NCBI RefSeq assembly: GCF_048771995.1
Contig: NC_133030.1
Coordinates: 37,780,501-37,844,500 of the forward strand
Direction: 5' to 3'
Length of the DNA: 64,000 nt
From: Taeniopygia guttata
Taxonomy: Eukaryota; Chordata; Aves; Passeriformes; Estrildidae
The first letter of the stretch is position 1, and each line of letters begins with the position of its first letter. Below the pieces are notes generated by a model. That model saw only the letters and a program-made list of their open reading frames with translations. It made no database searches and was not told the DNA's origin. Positions 22,531-34,998 of the stretch are shown one piece after another. A program made the translations under genes and the position numbers.

Positions 22531-25520
22531 TGTTAACTCAGCAGATTTCCATTTCTGCCAGAAAAAAAAGAACAAAGTCAACTAACCAAAGTCAATCACT
22601 GAGTATCTTATTACTGAGTAACTATTATTGAGTAACTTAGCATATAAATTATTATATTGTACCTGAAAACAAATAGGAGACCACTGCAATTATCACATCA
22701 GCAAAGGTGTATTACTATTACATTGCTAGACCAAAATGTGTAATAATCCAAAACCGCTATAGGATGTTATACTGTTGCACTTTGCAGTCTAAAAAGGGAT
22801 TTGTAGGGGCCTAGTGACACTGAAGATTATTTACAACTGTATACTAAATACCCATGGAAAAATACTTGAGTGCTGATACACAGATATTTAAGAAAAAAAG
22901 CCTACAACTAATGACACCTTCTTGAGTGATTGACTAACTATAGAATTCAGTTTGATGAAAACTATTAGTATAAGTGACAAAGTATGATTCAGGGTAGGTC
23001 AAAAAACAAGAAGCACAGTTTATTTTTTTCACACCTCACAGCTTCAGTTTTTTAAATTGTTCTCCTTAGTAAAATAAATCAGTATAATCAATAAATAAGT
23101 TTCAGTTAGCTTCAGGAAAATCCTGATAAATATAGAGATTGTTTAAATATTATTTTCTTTTTCTTGGGATTCTTATCAGATATGACTGTGAGTAAGAGCA
23201 TATGTCTGTGAATCAGACAAAGACCCTCTTCTGCCATTGGAACAGAGCTGCTCTTCCATAATTCTGTGACAACTTTTTTCTGAACAGAAAAACTTTTGAG
23301 TTAGTTAAAAACAGAAGAATTAATACAGATGTCACAAGCGCTGGATGTAGAACAAGCTAAATTCCGGGTTTGGATGTGTCAAAACCCCTGTAATTCCAAG
23401 GGTTTTGAAGGTGGTAAGTTGTCCATTTTATTGTCAACATTGCAGAAGTTGATGACTTTGTTAAGCACATATATTTATATTAGCTCTGTATTTATATAGT
23501 AATAGATGTTTTGTTCTTATGGTGTGTGCTTTATCCTCATATATCACTAAAACTAAACCAACACTTACTAGTGAGGATAAGTCCAAAGGTTTCTGTAAAA
23601 CATATGAAGTAGAAAAGCATGTTTGGCAAATGAATCAGGCAACCAAAGAAGTTTTCAATCTGATTTGGTAAAATCAAGATACTTGTTATTTCACCATCAA
23701 AATACCAGAACCAGTAAAGACTACTAGAGCTGTTACAACAGTTGTGATACTTGTTCATTATTTTTCCTCTTTCTTTGTCTTCTGCAAAGCATTATTCTTA
23801 TAACATCTTTGTGTGAGTAGTATTAAAATAGACTTTAAATATACATGTGGACATGATGTAGGACAAGTTTGGGTTCAGAAATTAAAAGTCATTATAATTT
23901 TAGATGAAACTGCTTGGGTAGTTGCATACAGTACTTCATCCCAAAAGGATTACCCAATCATCATTAAAGTTCTATGAGCCATACTTTTTGGGAAAACCTG
24001 TGAAGAACTTTTTTTTACCTTTGTGCTTATGTATATAATATTCTCTCTAGAAAATATCATCTTGCATTTTCTATTACTGTTATTTCTTTTAACTTCTGCA
24101 CCACAATATCTATATATACACAACCTCCTGAAGTATATGTTAAGTCAATCAATCACAAATTATAGAATGAGTTAGACAGCATTTAAGATATATTAGTTCT
24201 TGCCTGTTTAATTCTGTGAAGTTTATTGGTAAAACACACATAATAAAAACACTTTGTAAAGAATTCTATAAATTCTATTCTTTATTTCTACCTCTTTTTC
24301 CTTGTTTCACTTGCAATCCATTTTGCTGATAAAAATAGCAGATTCCTAGTTTGTAAATTGTACCGCCTTTGTTTGCCAACCAGAAGAAAGATGTTCTTGC
24401 CAGCTCTAATGTGTCTTGCAGGACTTTCAAAAGCATGAGATTGATGACCTTGAAATCTGACCTTTTCCACCACCAAAGGGTGGAGGTGGTCAGAAGAGGC
24501 ATAATTTGAAATTCTCCGCATTCCTTTACAAGAGTTAAATCACAATACATTGGCAAACAGTGCTTTAAAGGACCAGCTCAAAGCTTTTTAATAAGGCCAT
24601 TGAACTTTGCTTAAAGCCATAAAAAACAGAAATTGAGCAACACATTACATAACAGTGACTTGGTTAAGTAGTACTGCCCATATGCACCTGGGACCTAATG
24701 AAAGTTAAAAACCTATTGAAAAGATAATGGAAGGAAACTGTACATGATATTTCAGTCCTTTGATTTACCATTAAATATTTTTACTCTGTAATCTCAAAAA
24801 TTTCATAGTTCATAAATGGTAAAATAATGAACACACACAATTGGGAATTTTTTTTCTCTTAAATATCCACAAGACTTCTTTGCAAACAATAGCATGTCCA
24901 TTATTAGCTATCCTTTGTATCACTGAAATTTGTTGTATTAAAGAGCTAATCACCATTTATGCTCCTGTTTTGTTTCTCCAGAGTGGATTTTCAGACTATC
25001 ACAGATTTACTGCAACAACAATTTCTAATGCACAATGAACTAAGGCAGCCTTCCTATATCTCCCCCAGTCCAACATAACAGGATCAGTCACTGTACAGAA
25101 AGGCTGGGCTGTACTATTGTTCTATAGGCCAGAAGTATAGGCCACTTTTATTAGTTAATAATAAGCCATTAGCCTAAAGGAGAGATATTTAATCTTCAAA
25201 AGTTTTCAAACTTTTGAAAGTCAGATTAAAAAAAATCTCATACAAATATTTTGTTGACTGTAGAAAATTTTGTGCATAATGTCATGAAGGTTATACACTA
25301 TCTCTAATCCTGTTAGTAGAGGGGATAGTGTCAATGAAGATATTTTTAAAAATATCTACACAGTAGGCAGAGTTAGTGAATGCCATGCCTACAAATATTT
25401 TTGATTAAAGAGAGCTGAGTAAATTGTCCTTACTTCTCATCTCAGTTTTTCAGGGTGGGTTGTTTTGGGGTTTCTTAAATGCCTAGGTTGTCTTCTCCTA
25501 CAGTATATGCAGTAACGATA
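22531..25520. other. Unique AT-rich non-coding stretch
   Basis: No gene or mobile element is recognised. Near-identical units built on ACTGAGTAAC recur at about 22600-22636. A 22-base inverted repeat lies at 25195-25218 and a perfect 20-base palindrome at 25338-25357. The minus-strand ORF at 24275-24556 has no recognisable family features. Confidence 0.55.
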
Positions 25521-25550
25521 GGGTCTGGTGGGGGAGACTTTGGGGGAGGG
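25521..25550 (+). other. Potential G-quadruplex, four G-runs
   Basis: G runs of 3, 5, 5 and 3 are separated by loops of 6, 7 and 1 bases (GGGTCTGGTGGGGG, then AGACTTT, then GGGGGAGGG). This satisfies the usual G3+N1-7 pattern on the plus strand. It is isolated in AT-rich DNA. Confidence 0.6.
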
Positions 25551-28500
25551 AGTAATTTTCTCTATAATCCTTGTTATTATATCAAAAGTGATAGTTGAGG
25601 ACTAAGAGCTGAAACAATATTTTATGAAAGTATCATGTTGAAGTTTTTGCAGGTTTCAAAATATTTAAATATGTAAATTTCAATGAAGAGATTTCAGATT
25701 TTTTGATAGCCTAATGATTTTAAGCATCTCATTTCTAGTCAAACACTGACAAAAGATGTTCAGATTGCAGTGTGAGATGGTTTCTATGGTTACAGTTGTT
25801 TCCTAGCATTTTAGTGACATCTTTTGTGAGCATTGGCTGCTTCACTTATTTGTCACTAATGTATGTGTAGAACTATAGTTAATAGCCTTGGGCGGACAAT
25901 TTTTTTTTCTCTGAATGGTGGTATTGTTTTTTAGCAGCATTTTTCAATAAGGTGACAATGCACTAGAATACTAATGGTATGTATGGTATTTTAAGATGTC
26001 AAGTTTTCAATAAAATGGTAATGAAAATTTTGCATTTCATTTAATAGCTAAATATTCATGAATTTTTCACAGCATGATCAAGTGAGCAAAAAATAAAGGA
26101 ACTGTATAATGTGCAATACTAAACATCATAAATTTAACTTCTTTTTATAGAATCTACTCAAGACTTTTTAATAGGTAGCTCTTTATAGATTTAAAGCAAC
26201 TGTAATACAGGTATATGAAAATGGAACTTTAATTTAATTACTTTATATATATCTTTTTATGTTGCAATATGAATGAAACATACATTATGAATAATATTCT
26301 ACATATGCAGAAAAACTGTTATGACCAAAGACTGAGCATTTATGTGTAATAAATGAGGGTACACAAATATATATCCAAATGAAAAGACTACTAAGTTTGT
26401 GACTATTTTGTTAAAAATATTTTTATTTATTTCAATTTCTTTAATCACAGTGTTAAAGTGTGTTCAGCTAAGAAGAAATGGGATGCAGCATTATAATTTG
26501 TAGAGTAGAGAGCTATCAATTCTTAAGCATATTACAAGTTCAGTTTTGTTTCTATGTTAGACAGAAGGAGTTTACTGTTGTCTTTAACAGAAGCACAATT
26601 AGGCTATCAGGTGAGTTAATTCCTATAAATTGTCGCTGCCAGTAACCATATGTATAGTGATTTATGACATGATCCCCCTTATTTTGTCTGTACTCACAAA
26701 GCTCTCTTTTGCTGAAATGGAGTCACTCTATGCCGGGCATTTTTTGTCAGCCAAGTCAGTATTTTAAATGTAGATTTTTAAAATGCAAGTATAAAATGCA
26801 TTATTCAGCAGCAACACTGGGCTAAGTGTTGTTTCTTCTCTGCATATGAGGGAGTTTCATATGGATTCAATTCCAAATCATGAGAACCTGTACCATACAG
26901 TATCATCAATTCTATCACTTGCACAATTGCAAGGCATATTTTTACTCATCTCTAATTTTTTTTTTTTTTACAGCCTGGTATTTTATTTCAAGTTATTCTT
27001 CAAATTATTCTATATATCTTCCCCTAAAAAATATTTAAGAATATTTTATAAGAATATTTATATGCAGCATCATATCTCCCAAAAGACTTGCTTACAATCA
27101 CACTTAGACATGAATCTTGCTTAGAAACGCTCTAGAGCAATGGAATATATTGTTAGCTTGCTCCATTAACAACCTTTTGGCTGGCATGACTTCAAGACCT
27201 ACAGAAAATTACATGATGTAAATTGCTGGGACAACATAGGCAAAATCAAGGCAATGGACAGAGAGATCTACTATATATGCATGGATGTGAAAATGTGCAT
27301 TCTTTGCATAGAGAAGCACAAATACTGTGGAGAAGGAAACTGTTCCTGTTTAGAGCACCAATTCTCATTTCATGGCAGTCAAGACAGCTAAAGGGCCACA
27401 AAAAGCCAAAAGCCTCCACTTACCTGGTGATTGCTTCTGACTAAACTGTTTGCTCTAAGCTACCCTCCTGACTCTCATAACATGCAGCTGAACTGAATTC
27501 TTCACAGAGATATGGCCTATGACCACAATGAAAAAAATTTCGTTTGGTTTTAATACGCCTGAATAAAGACGAGAGTAGAAAAATCAAACCTTTAATCTAA
27601 TTTAGATCCTGGCTTCCTTCCTGACCTTTGAAAAATTGCTAAATTTTTCACCTTATAGGGTTTTTGCATATTTATTTAGTCTCTTTTTCCGGTCTCATTT
27701 TAGGGAACTGTTATTTATTAAGATGGCTAATTGACTGAGGCTTTGATTTGAGTGGTAGAATTATCCAAAGGTCTCTTGCTAATTTGCTTCTAATAGCAAC
27801 TGTTTGAGATTTAGCAGTAACACAATTAGATCTCATGCCCATCAAATACGTCTACTTGAGTGACTCAGATATTCTTAACAGAGGAATCAAATTCAGTACT
27901 TACAGACAGGATTGGCTATATATAAATCTTCTTCCTTATAATTTATGCCTCAGTATGCCAGCTTAACCCAGAGCAATGGCTTATGCCAATTCAAAAGGAG
28001 GATTTAGGGGTTTTTAATGTAATCACCATCTGATAATTATACCTTCTAATTTCTAACAAAAATGGAGATAAGAAAAGTTGTCAGTGGTGATACCTGCAGG
28101 AGAAAAAGATCACTTCCTATATGCTGTAAAAAGTCACATCTTCACGAGTTGCCCTCTAATACTCTATGTAGAGGCATCATTTTGATTTCCTGGTTTGCAT
28201 GCCAAAGGATTGACTAAACAATAGAATAAATACCCAAACCAATGTCACAGAATTATTGTGGGAGTGATTTTAGTTTTGACTTATGTTCCTCATTAACCCC
28301 TTCATTTAAAGATCCTCTTGTTCACAAGTTGTATCTTAGACTAGAAATAAAATGCACCATTGTTTCTGGAACAGTTCAGTTGACTGTTAACTACTCAACA
28401 ATTTGGGTAATCAGAGAGAGGCATGGGAAGAGACTTAAAATCTAGAAGGAAATTCAGTGGAACTGGGATACAAGTGCGTGGTACTTGGATATAAGATACG

Positions 28501-29258
28501 CACACTTTAATTGGTAGAAGCTTAGGTATAGTCTGCCAACCATGTCAGTAGAGCTACTTTAAACAAAAAAAAGGTTTGGCTTTTAGTAGTGCTTTAAAAA
28601 GTGTAAAAACCTGAAACGAAAAATTCACTTTCCAGCATAAGCAGCAGTGTTTTGGACTTTTACATTAACAGAGCAAAGGTTATAATGAGATGTAAGTTTC
28701 TATCTACAGTTCAAGGCATCTTTTAGAAAACAAGAGATAATGGCCCAATATTGTATTGAGCATACTGCATTGTACCACTGAGCAGAAAAGTAATATCAGG
28801 TTTTTTACTGAGTAATCCTTCAGCAAGATATGTACTGTCAAAAGTCCGTGGAAGGATTTCTTCTGTAGAAGGATATGCATATGGATGAAGTGTACACTGA
28901 CAATATATTATTTTTGGACCTGAGAATACATTTAAACAAACATATAACCTTTTATTTTCTGCAATACTGAAAGCTATCTCAGTCCTTTGTATCCAGATTG
29001 TACTGAGAGTGCCATACTTAGGACATCTGTTGTTGCAGTAGCTCATAGGATATCGTGGTCGTCCTCTCAATTTACCAAATGTTGAGCACAAGCAAAGATG
29101 CATTGATAAGTCTTGAAGTGATTTTTCTTTTTTATTGCCTCAGTGCACAGCCTGACCCTGAACTGACACAGAACATATATTCTGGAGACACAGCCTACCA
29201 CAAGCCATGGGTTCTCTTCAGGTGTTTTTATTCTGTGTGTTCTTCCCAGTAATACAGG
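25551..29258. other. Unique AT-rich non-coding stretch
   Basis: These 3.7 kb hold no recognised gene or element. A minus-strand ORF of 126 codons (28723-29103) was examined and not accepted as a gene. A poly-T run lies near 26957. Confidence 0.5.
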
Positions 29259-29590
29259 TGTTACGGTGAGCTCCTGGACACCCTTTTGTCCCCCCTTTCC
29301 TAGGGCCTCTGTGGCTCTGATCAAGATAACCCCTGGATCCTCTCCCCTGCCCCAATGGGGTTGGCGGGGAGCCAGGAGAGCCCACCCTGCCCAAAACCTA
29401 TATAGACCCCTGAAACTTCCTGCTCTTCCTCTTTTGCCCCGCTCTCCATGGACACCACAGAATAAAGAGAGCTGTTCCAACACCCTGGGTAAGAGCCTCT
29501 TTTGAATACTTTTCCCTCTCCTGCTATTTCCTCCCCTCACAGCCCCATATCTCTGAGCTAGTCGGATTCATTCGGGGGGCTGCGTGGAGG
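29259..29590 (+). mobile_element. Solo LTR of a different endogenous retrovirus, plus strand
   Basis: The block begins TGTTACGGTGAGCTCCTGGA at 29259. It contains a TATA box (CCTATATAGACCCC, about 29397-29410) and, about 50 bases on, AATAAAGAGAGCTG (polyadenylation signal at 29461). It continues through a pyrimidine-rich U5-like segment (GAGCCTCTTTTGAATACTTT, CCCCTCACAGCCCCATATCT) to about 29590. That order of TG start, TATA, AATAAA and short U5 is the layout of a retroviral LTR. It shares no obvious blocks with the two ERVL-like LTRs of this window. The 3' end is unclear: no CA end is visible before a G run (29586-29596). The long ORFs on both strands across it come from base composition and are not genes. 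Confidence 0.72.
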
Positions 29591-29904
29591 GGGGGAAAAC
29601 CATAGAAATAACATACAGTGAAATACATGTAATAAAGATGAAGACAAGCATCTGTTAGACTTGAAAAACATTGCCCCCTCCATGATGTTTTTTGGAGAGA
29701 GAGAACTCTTCCTTCAGAATTTATTTTAAGTTTCACATCAGACAAAGGAATATCTTGTCTCTGGGAAGTACAGCCTGTTGCCCCAGTTCATTATACTTAT
29801 TAGAAGTAACAAGTGTCATGTAGTAGTTCTTAAAAATCACAGAATCCCCAAACTGGTAAAACCGCACTTTTTAAACAGTTTGTTTGTTTCCTATGGCTTC
29901 AGAG

Positions 29905-30290
29905 GTGTATTGGAGGTCCCACCACACCAGCTGTGGGGTGCGTGGCTGTGCAGAGTCGCAGGTGGCAGGGCGCAGTCCCACGGTGGCAGAACGGGAGCCA
30001 GAGGGCAGCTGACACGGCAGGTGCAAGGCCAAGCTGGGATGGCAACCCACAGGTCAGGATGAGGGCAGGTGAGGATAACCAGGGCCAGGAACTGCCCAAC
30101 CCTGGGAAATGAGGGCAGTTGGTGTTTGAACAGAGCCCCTGGATCCACGGGAAGGGCTTTGGGTGGAGGAGGCAGAGGGGTCAACTCAGGGCCATTGAGA
30201 CTTGTTGGTGCACTCAGGGTGCTGCAGAGGCTGCTTCTCTTCCTACCTGTGCTGGAGGAGCTTCCAGAAGGGTATCATGTCATATGCTGG
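29905..30290. other. Unexplained GC-rich block
   Basis: About 390 bp of GC-rich sequence lies 300 bp right of the LTR at 29259-29590. GGCAG/GGTGGCAG boxes recur in it (29958-29968, 29982-29990, 30000-30012). A CTCF-like core, GCAGGTGGCAG, is at 29958-29968. Overlapping ORFs of 75-97 codons exist on both strands but are typical of GC-rich non-coding DNA. I do not recognise the block. It may be interior ERV sequence, another repeat family or a single-copy regulatory segment. Confidence 0.5.
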
Positions 30291-33200
30291 TCCCTAGGTA
30301 CAGGGAACATGCAGACTGCTCTTTAAAGGGTAAAAACAGTTCATAAATTACACGTGATCTCAGAAAAAAAATAGGATATCTGATACACACAGTGTGGACT
30401 GAGCATTTGAGTGATCTGAGTACATGAAGGCCCAGGTATATCTTCCATGATACACAATGTTCTGCAAGCTCTGCAATTGTGTCACAGCAATATCAGTCAC
30501 GCCAGTATTAGGCATGAACTCTGTGCTATACAAATATGAAGAAAAAGGTGTAGTTAAGATATATTCCAAAATATTTTCCCACTCTTATTTAAGTAACTGC
30601 ATTTTTATTGTAGACTTTTTTTAAATCTGTATTTCTTTATGCATACACAGTTTTTGGTTTTTTTAAGAACAGAAGCTGCATTTATCCAGTGTACTTTCCT
30701 ATTCAGAAATACTGTCTTGTGTTTTATAAAGGTTTATGATTATAACTATTGTACCAACAAAGTTGCTGGTAGAAAGTCTATGAAAATTTTTAATATGTAA
30801 ATGAGCAAACCAAAAATGATTGGAGATTAGTCCAAAAATCTTGGAATAATCTCTGGAAAATCATGAAATCCTTCTAGAAAATTTCCTTCCTTGAATGTGC
30901 TCCAAGCCCTGTTTCTGCCAAGGATTTTTTTTACAAGACAGCTATCTACTAATGGAGAGGCCCTCCATGATGCTGTGCCTGCTACTGACAGCTAAGGGTT
31001 TGTTTTTTCCTATTCACTATTCATAGTACATTTTGAATTGTTTTTGTGCCCATGAAACTGAAGACTAACAGTCTCTGGAGCCAAGCACAGTCTCTTTGTT
31101 GGGTAGAAATAACGCCTACAGGAGAGGATGGATGTGCTCAGCGTCCCAGCAAGTGGCTTGAGATGAAGTGATATTGGCAGGATTCAAACTGAAATTATTA
31201 CAAAACAAGAATGCCACATGTGCAACTGCCGCCTGGCTGTTTCTGTGCTTCTATCCTTTTGTTTAAAAATGTTATCTTAAAAACATACTATTGACCTTGA
31301 TCTTGTGCCATTGCTGTCTGAAAATTGCAGAGTCTTACAGATCCCAGGATCAAAGGGGAGAATGATTGTTCTGCCAAACATGAAGCTTTTGTAATGACAG
31401 TGTTGTGTATTGCTTCTGCAGAACAAGCCTTCTGTTTAGCTTGTCTTTTAAACTAGCCTTACCTAGAAGCTTGGTGACATGCTGTCTTCTTCCCAAAACA
31501 ATCTGAAAAACTATTAACAGCAGTTACTATCCAAGTCTGTCAGTTATTAATAGCAGGTTGGCATATTTTCAGTTTTACTCATTTGGGTTGTGCTACTACA
31601 AAGTTATATGGGATTTTCTTTAGGTTTTATAATCACGCTAGATATTGTGATATTAAAATGAAGAGAAGTACTGTCTCAAGACAGTTGTAGGCAGGCTTCC
31701 TCAATCTGCCAGTATTTCTCAATACTAGTTCTGCTAGCATAGTTGTCTATCCCTTTTAGTCAGTCCCAGGTTTGTCAACAATAACTCATGTCAGCTGAGT
31801 AGTGGGTTTGTGATAAGAACTTTTGGAAATTAGTATGAGTTTCACCTTAGAAATAATTTGAATCTAGTTTCAAAGTATGATGTTGGTACCTACATCATCT
31901 CTTGTTCCTCCTTTGTGGAAGAGTGACAGGCTCTTCTACCATGACCTTCATTCTTCCCAGTATTATGTGCTACTCTACTTTTATTAGCACAAGAATAAGA
32001 TCATTACAAGTATGTTAATTATAGAGTCATGAAAGTTAAAGGCTTGACTTCACCAAAGTTTTTTAGTAGGAGTATAGGGGAGAGATAATGAAAACACCTT
32101 AGAAGTTCTACTACAGTCTGAAATTAAAAGCAAGGACATTTCTGAAGGCCCAGTTGCATTCCGTGATCTATTGCATCAGATTCATTGCTGAACTGACACC
32201 ATTATTGAGGCCAAATTGCATTTTTTAATCCCAATACTCTTTAGCGCTAAAATCAGCTACCATTATTTCTTTGGTAATATTACCCATTTTGGAATTACTG
32301 CCTATGCATCCTTTTAAAGTCTCAGTTATGACAGTGTACTTGAGCATTTAATAAATTCACTGTTCTAGGACAAGCCTGGTAATTATTCTAAGAAATGCAT
32401 TTTTTTTGCAGTACTCCAGAGAGCCAAGAATTTGGTACTTGGCCTCTTAGCCCAATCCATTTAATGTCCTACTCCTTTTAATGTAGCAATGCCTTTCCCC
32501 AGATGTTTGAGCACTGAACTTCTGTTCTTGAATTGGATTTCACTTTAAATTTCTCCACTACTTTTGTTCCTAATATTGCTTAGCCTGTTCTCCCTGAAGA
32601 TGTCTTCTCTCCAAGTACACCCTTTTTTGAGCTGTGCCTTTCTCAAAGGTACCAGATGGAATAATTTTTATAATTTAATACTTTCTGTCCATTTCTTGGC
32701 TTATGTAAAATACAGCCAGCCTCAGTCCTTAGTATAGTGCCACACAGGCACTGTACCCAGCGACTGTTTTGCAATGGGACATAGAATCTGAAGTTAAACC
32801 TCTGTGATTCTATCCCTTCTTATATCAACTTAGCCGTTACAACAGTGTATTACCTTGATTTGTAATCACCAGAATTCAAGATGAGCTGTAGTCTGTCAAT
32901 TTTCAAATGCTACAGAATGTTTAAATGAATGCAAAAAAGTTTGGGGTCTTAGCCTGCTATTTGCAGGGGAAAATATAGACAGGATTATTGATATCACCAC
33001 CAAAAATCTAAGGTGGCATTTTCTAAGTTTATTCTTGGGTAGTGTGTGAATATATTTTCTTTATTTTTAAATTCTGTTCTTGAAGCAATGAATTTTAATT
33101 AAATGAATTTAACTTTTATACAGGATAGAGAACCAAGTATCGTGTTTTGTCTTTTTCTCTAAAATTTACTGGCACTTTACATGCATATGTTGAAAATAAA

Positions 33201-34824
33201 AGTTAGAACACTCTTGAGTTTCCAGGTGCTGTTTGATGATTATCCTAATTTTTCTTAATCTGTAGAGACTGTGACCAATCTAGAGTAAATCTACAAAGAT
33301 ATGTTGGAGGTTTATTATTTTCTTTATGTGTCAAACCTGCTTTGGATTAATTTTGTTTGCATATTTCTGGAAGCTGTGTATAAAGGAAAATTTTGCTCAA
33401 GTTTTCTGTTGGAAATTTTCGTTATTAAACAACTTTTTGTTAGAAAACAACCTTTGTTTTCTTCTTTTCTTCTAATAGATTCGTTTGGAATTGCTCTTTT
33501 GCAATTTTTCATTTTATCAGAAATATAATAGAGTCTCTTAATCCTTTGGACTTTTCTAGTGACCACACATTCAGTTATTGATATATATCCACATGATTCT
33601 AAGTTTTGACTATAGTTATAAGCTTACAGTTTTGTGTGACTCATTTACCTGTGTTATAAGGTATTTTGCATTCTAATATTGCAGTATATCTAAGGGTAGT
33701 TCCTATTTCTTTATAGCTCTTGCTAAATTTTGTTCATGACTCTGCTTCATTCCCTTTAATTTTATCTCTACTGATGATACAGAAAATGACTCAGAGTCCA
33801 CCACCAGCATTTTTCATTGAAACCAAAGATAGTTTACATGATTGACAATACTAGTACAATGATATTTTAAATGTTTTCTGTAAAGTGCTTGTAAAGAGAT
33901 GCAGTAGAACAGTGCAAGCAAAGTGCAAAGGCAGATGTTTAAATGTATTTTATTACAGATCCCATTTTAAATTAAATATACAATGTATATCATTACTGCA
34001 ACACAGGTGTGCTCAAAAAAGAGCAGTTTGGAACAGTCATATGAGGCTGAAGAGAAAAATCACAGTGTCTCTTTAGGGATGAATTCACAGTTAATTTTCA
34101 GCAAGAAGCTGAGGAGTCTTCTGTTGGAATCCCCACTTCCATTTGCATAAAATTTGAAGAAAACAAGCAATAATAACTTTCATTTCTGTGGACTTTTTCA
34201 AAGTGTTTTTATTGAATAATTTTCAATTTTTTTTAACAGGTGATGAGAAGAAGTGCTTATTAGGGTAGCATATATGTTAAATCAGTTTTGCCCAGGGGGA
34301 TAAGCTCCTATAGTTCATTTTACAGTGGGAACACTGAAAAGACAAAGGGCCTATTTGATGCTGATATGAGGTTGATTTTCTTGAAGTAAGTCATCTGCAG
34401 CCTAGAGAATATAGAATAAAAAAATAATAAAAAAAAAAAGATATCATTTGGACTATTACATTCTTTGTGTTTCAAAGAATCCATAATCTAATTGCCAATC
34501 CCCTTTATGGAAATTTACCAAAGGACAGCTATTTCTGATATGTCACAGCTTAAAATCTGCAGCAGCTATAGCCCATTTTTACTCATCAATTCTGTTTTGA
34601 GTTTTCAGTAACTGTTAAGGGCATATTTCCTGTATCAGGGGAGATTCCTTAAGAGCAACTTGTAAGAAAAATAATTTTATGTCCACAGAGAGCTGTCCAT
34701 TTTCAGAACAGTCTTTCTTTTTTCTTTCTACTCATTAAGCTGAGAAGGCAAACATTTGTAAAATCACTAAATGCTTCTTTTCATGTAAATGGCTGATAGC
34801 TGCCACATCAGAATTATGGGATGC
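30291..34824. other. Unique AT-rich non-coding stretch
   Basis: These 4.5 kb contain no gene or mobile element I recognise. The frames at 33301-33566 (75-80 codons on both strands) are rich in F, L and I or K and look like chance ORFs. A possible tiny CR1 tail-like string (CCTCTGTGATTCTATCCC) near 32799 is too short to call. Confidence 0.55.
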
Positions 34825-34998
34825 AAAGTTGGCAGAGAAGTTGTGACATCTCCATGCTTGCATATATGAAAAAATCGAACTGGAAATTTACCTTCAAATT
34901 TGGCTCTGACTTCAAAGTTGACCCTGCTTTGCATAGAAGATTGAAGTACAAGACCTTCGGAGATTCCTCCCAACCTGGGTTATTCTAAGATTCTGAGT
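34825..34998 (+). mobile_element. Old, eroded CR1 LINE 3' end, plus strand
   Basis: The plus strand follows the CR1 3' UTR with many substitutions: GAAGTTGTGACATCTCCATG, then AAAATCGAACTGGA, then AGTTGACCCTGCTTTGCATA, then GATTCCTCCCAACCTGGGTT. It finishes in TATTCTAAGATTCTGAG, a degenerate pair of CR1 octamers, at 34998. It is much more diverged than the copies at 8031 and 9090 and seems to be an older insertion. Confidence 0.7.

Noticed and set aside
28723..29103. 126-codon minus-strand ORF
   Set aside because: In 64 kb at this base composition a few ORFs of this length are expected by chance. I recognised no family and saw no good splice acceptor near its start.
29067..29540. 157-codon minus-strand ORF, the longest outside simple repeats
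   Set aside because: Most of it is antisense to the LTR at 29259-29590. GC-rich LTR sequence keeps frames open.
31100..31260. Possible tRNA-derived SINE (a GGATTCAAACT box-B-like string)
   Set aside because: No A box at the right distance, no tRNA fold and no A-rich tail were found.
32790..32815. Tiny CR1 tail-like string
   Set aside because: Only about 18 bases resemble the CR1 end, too few to separate from chance.
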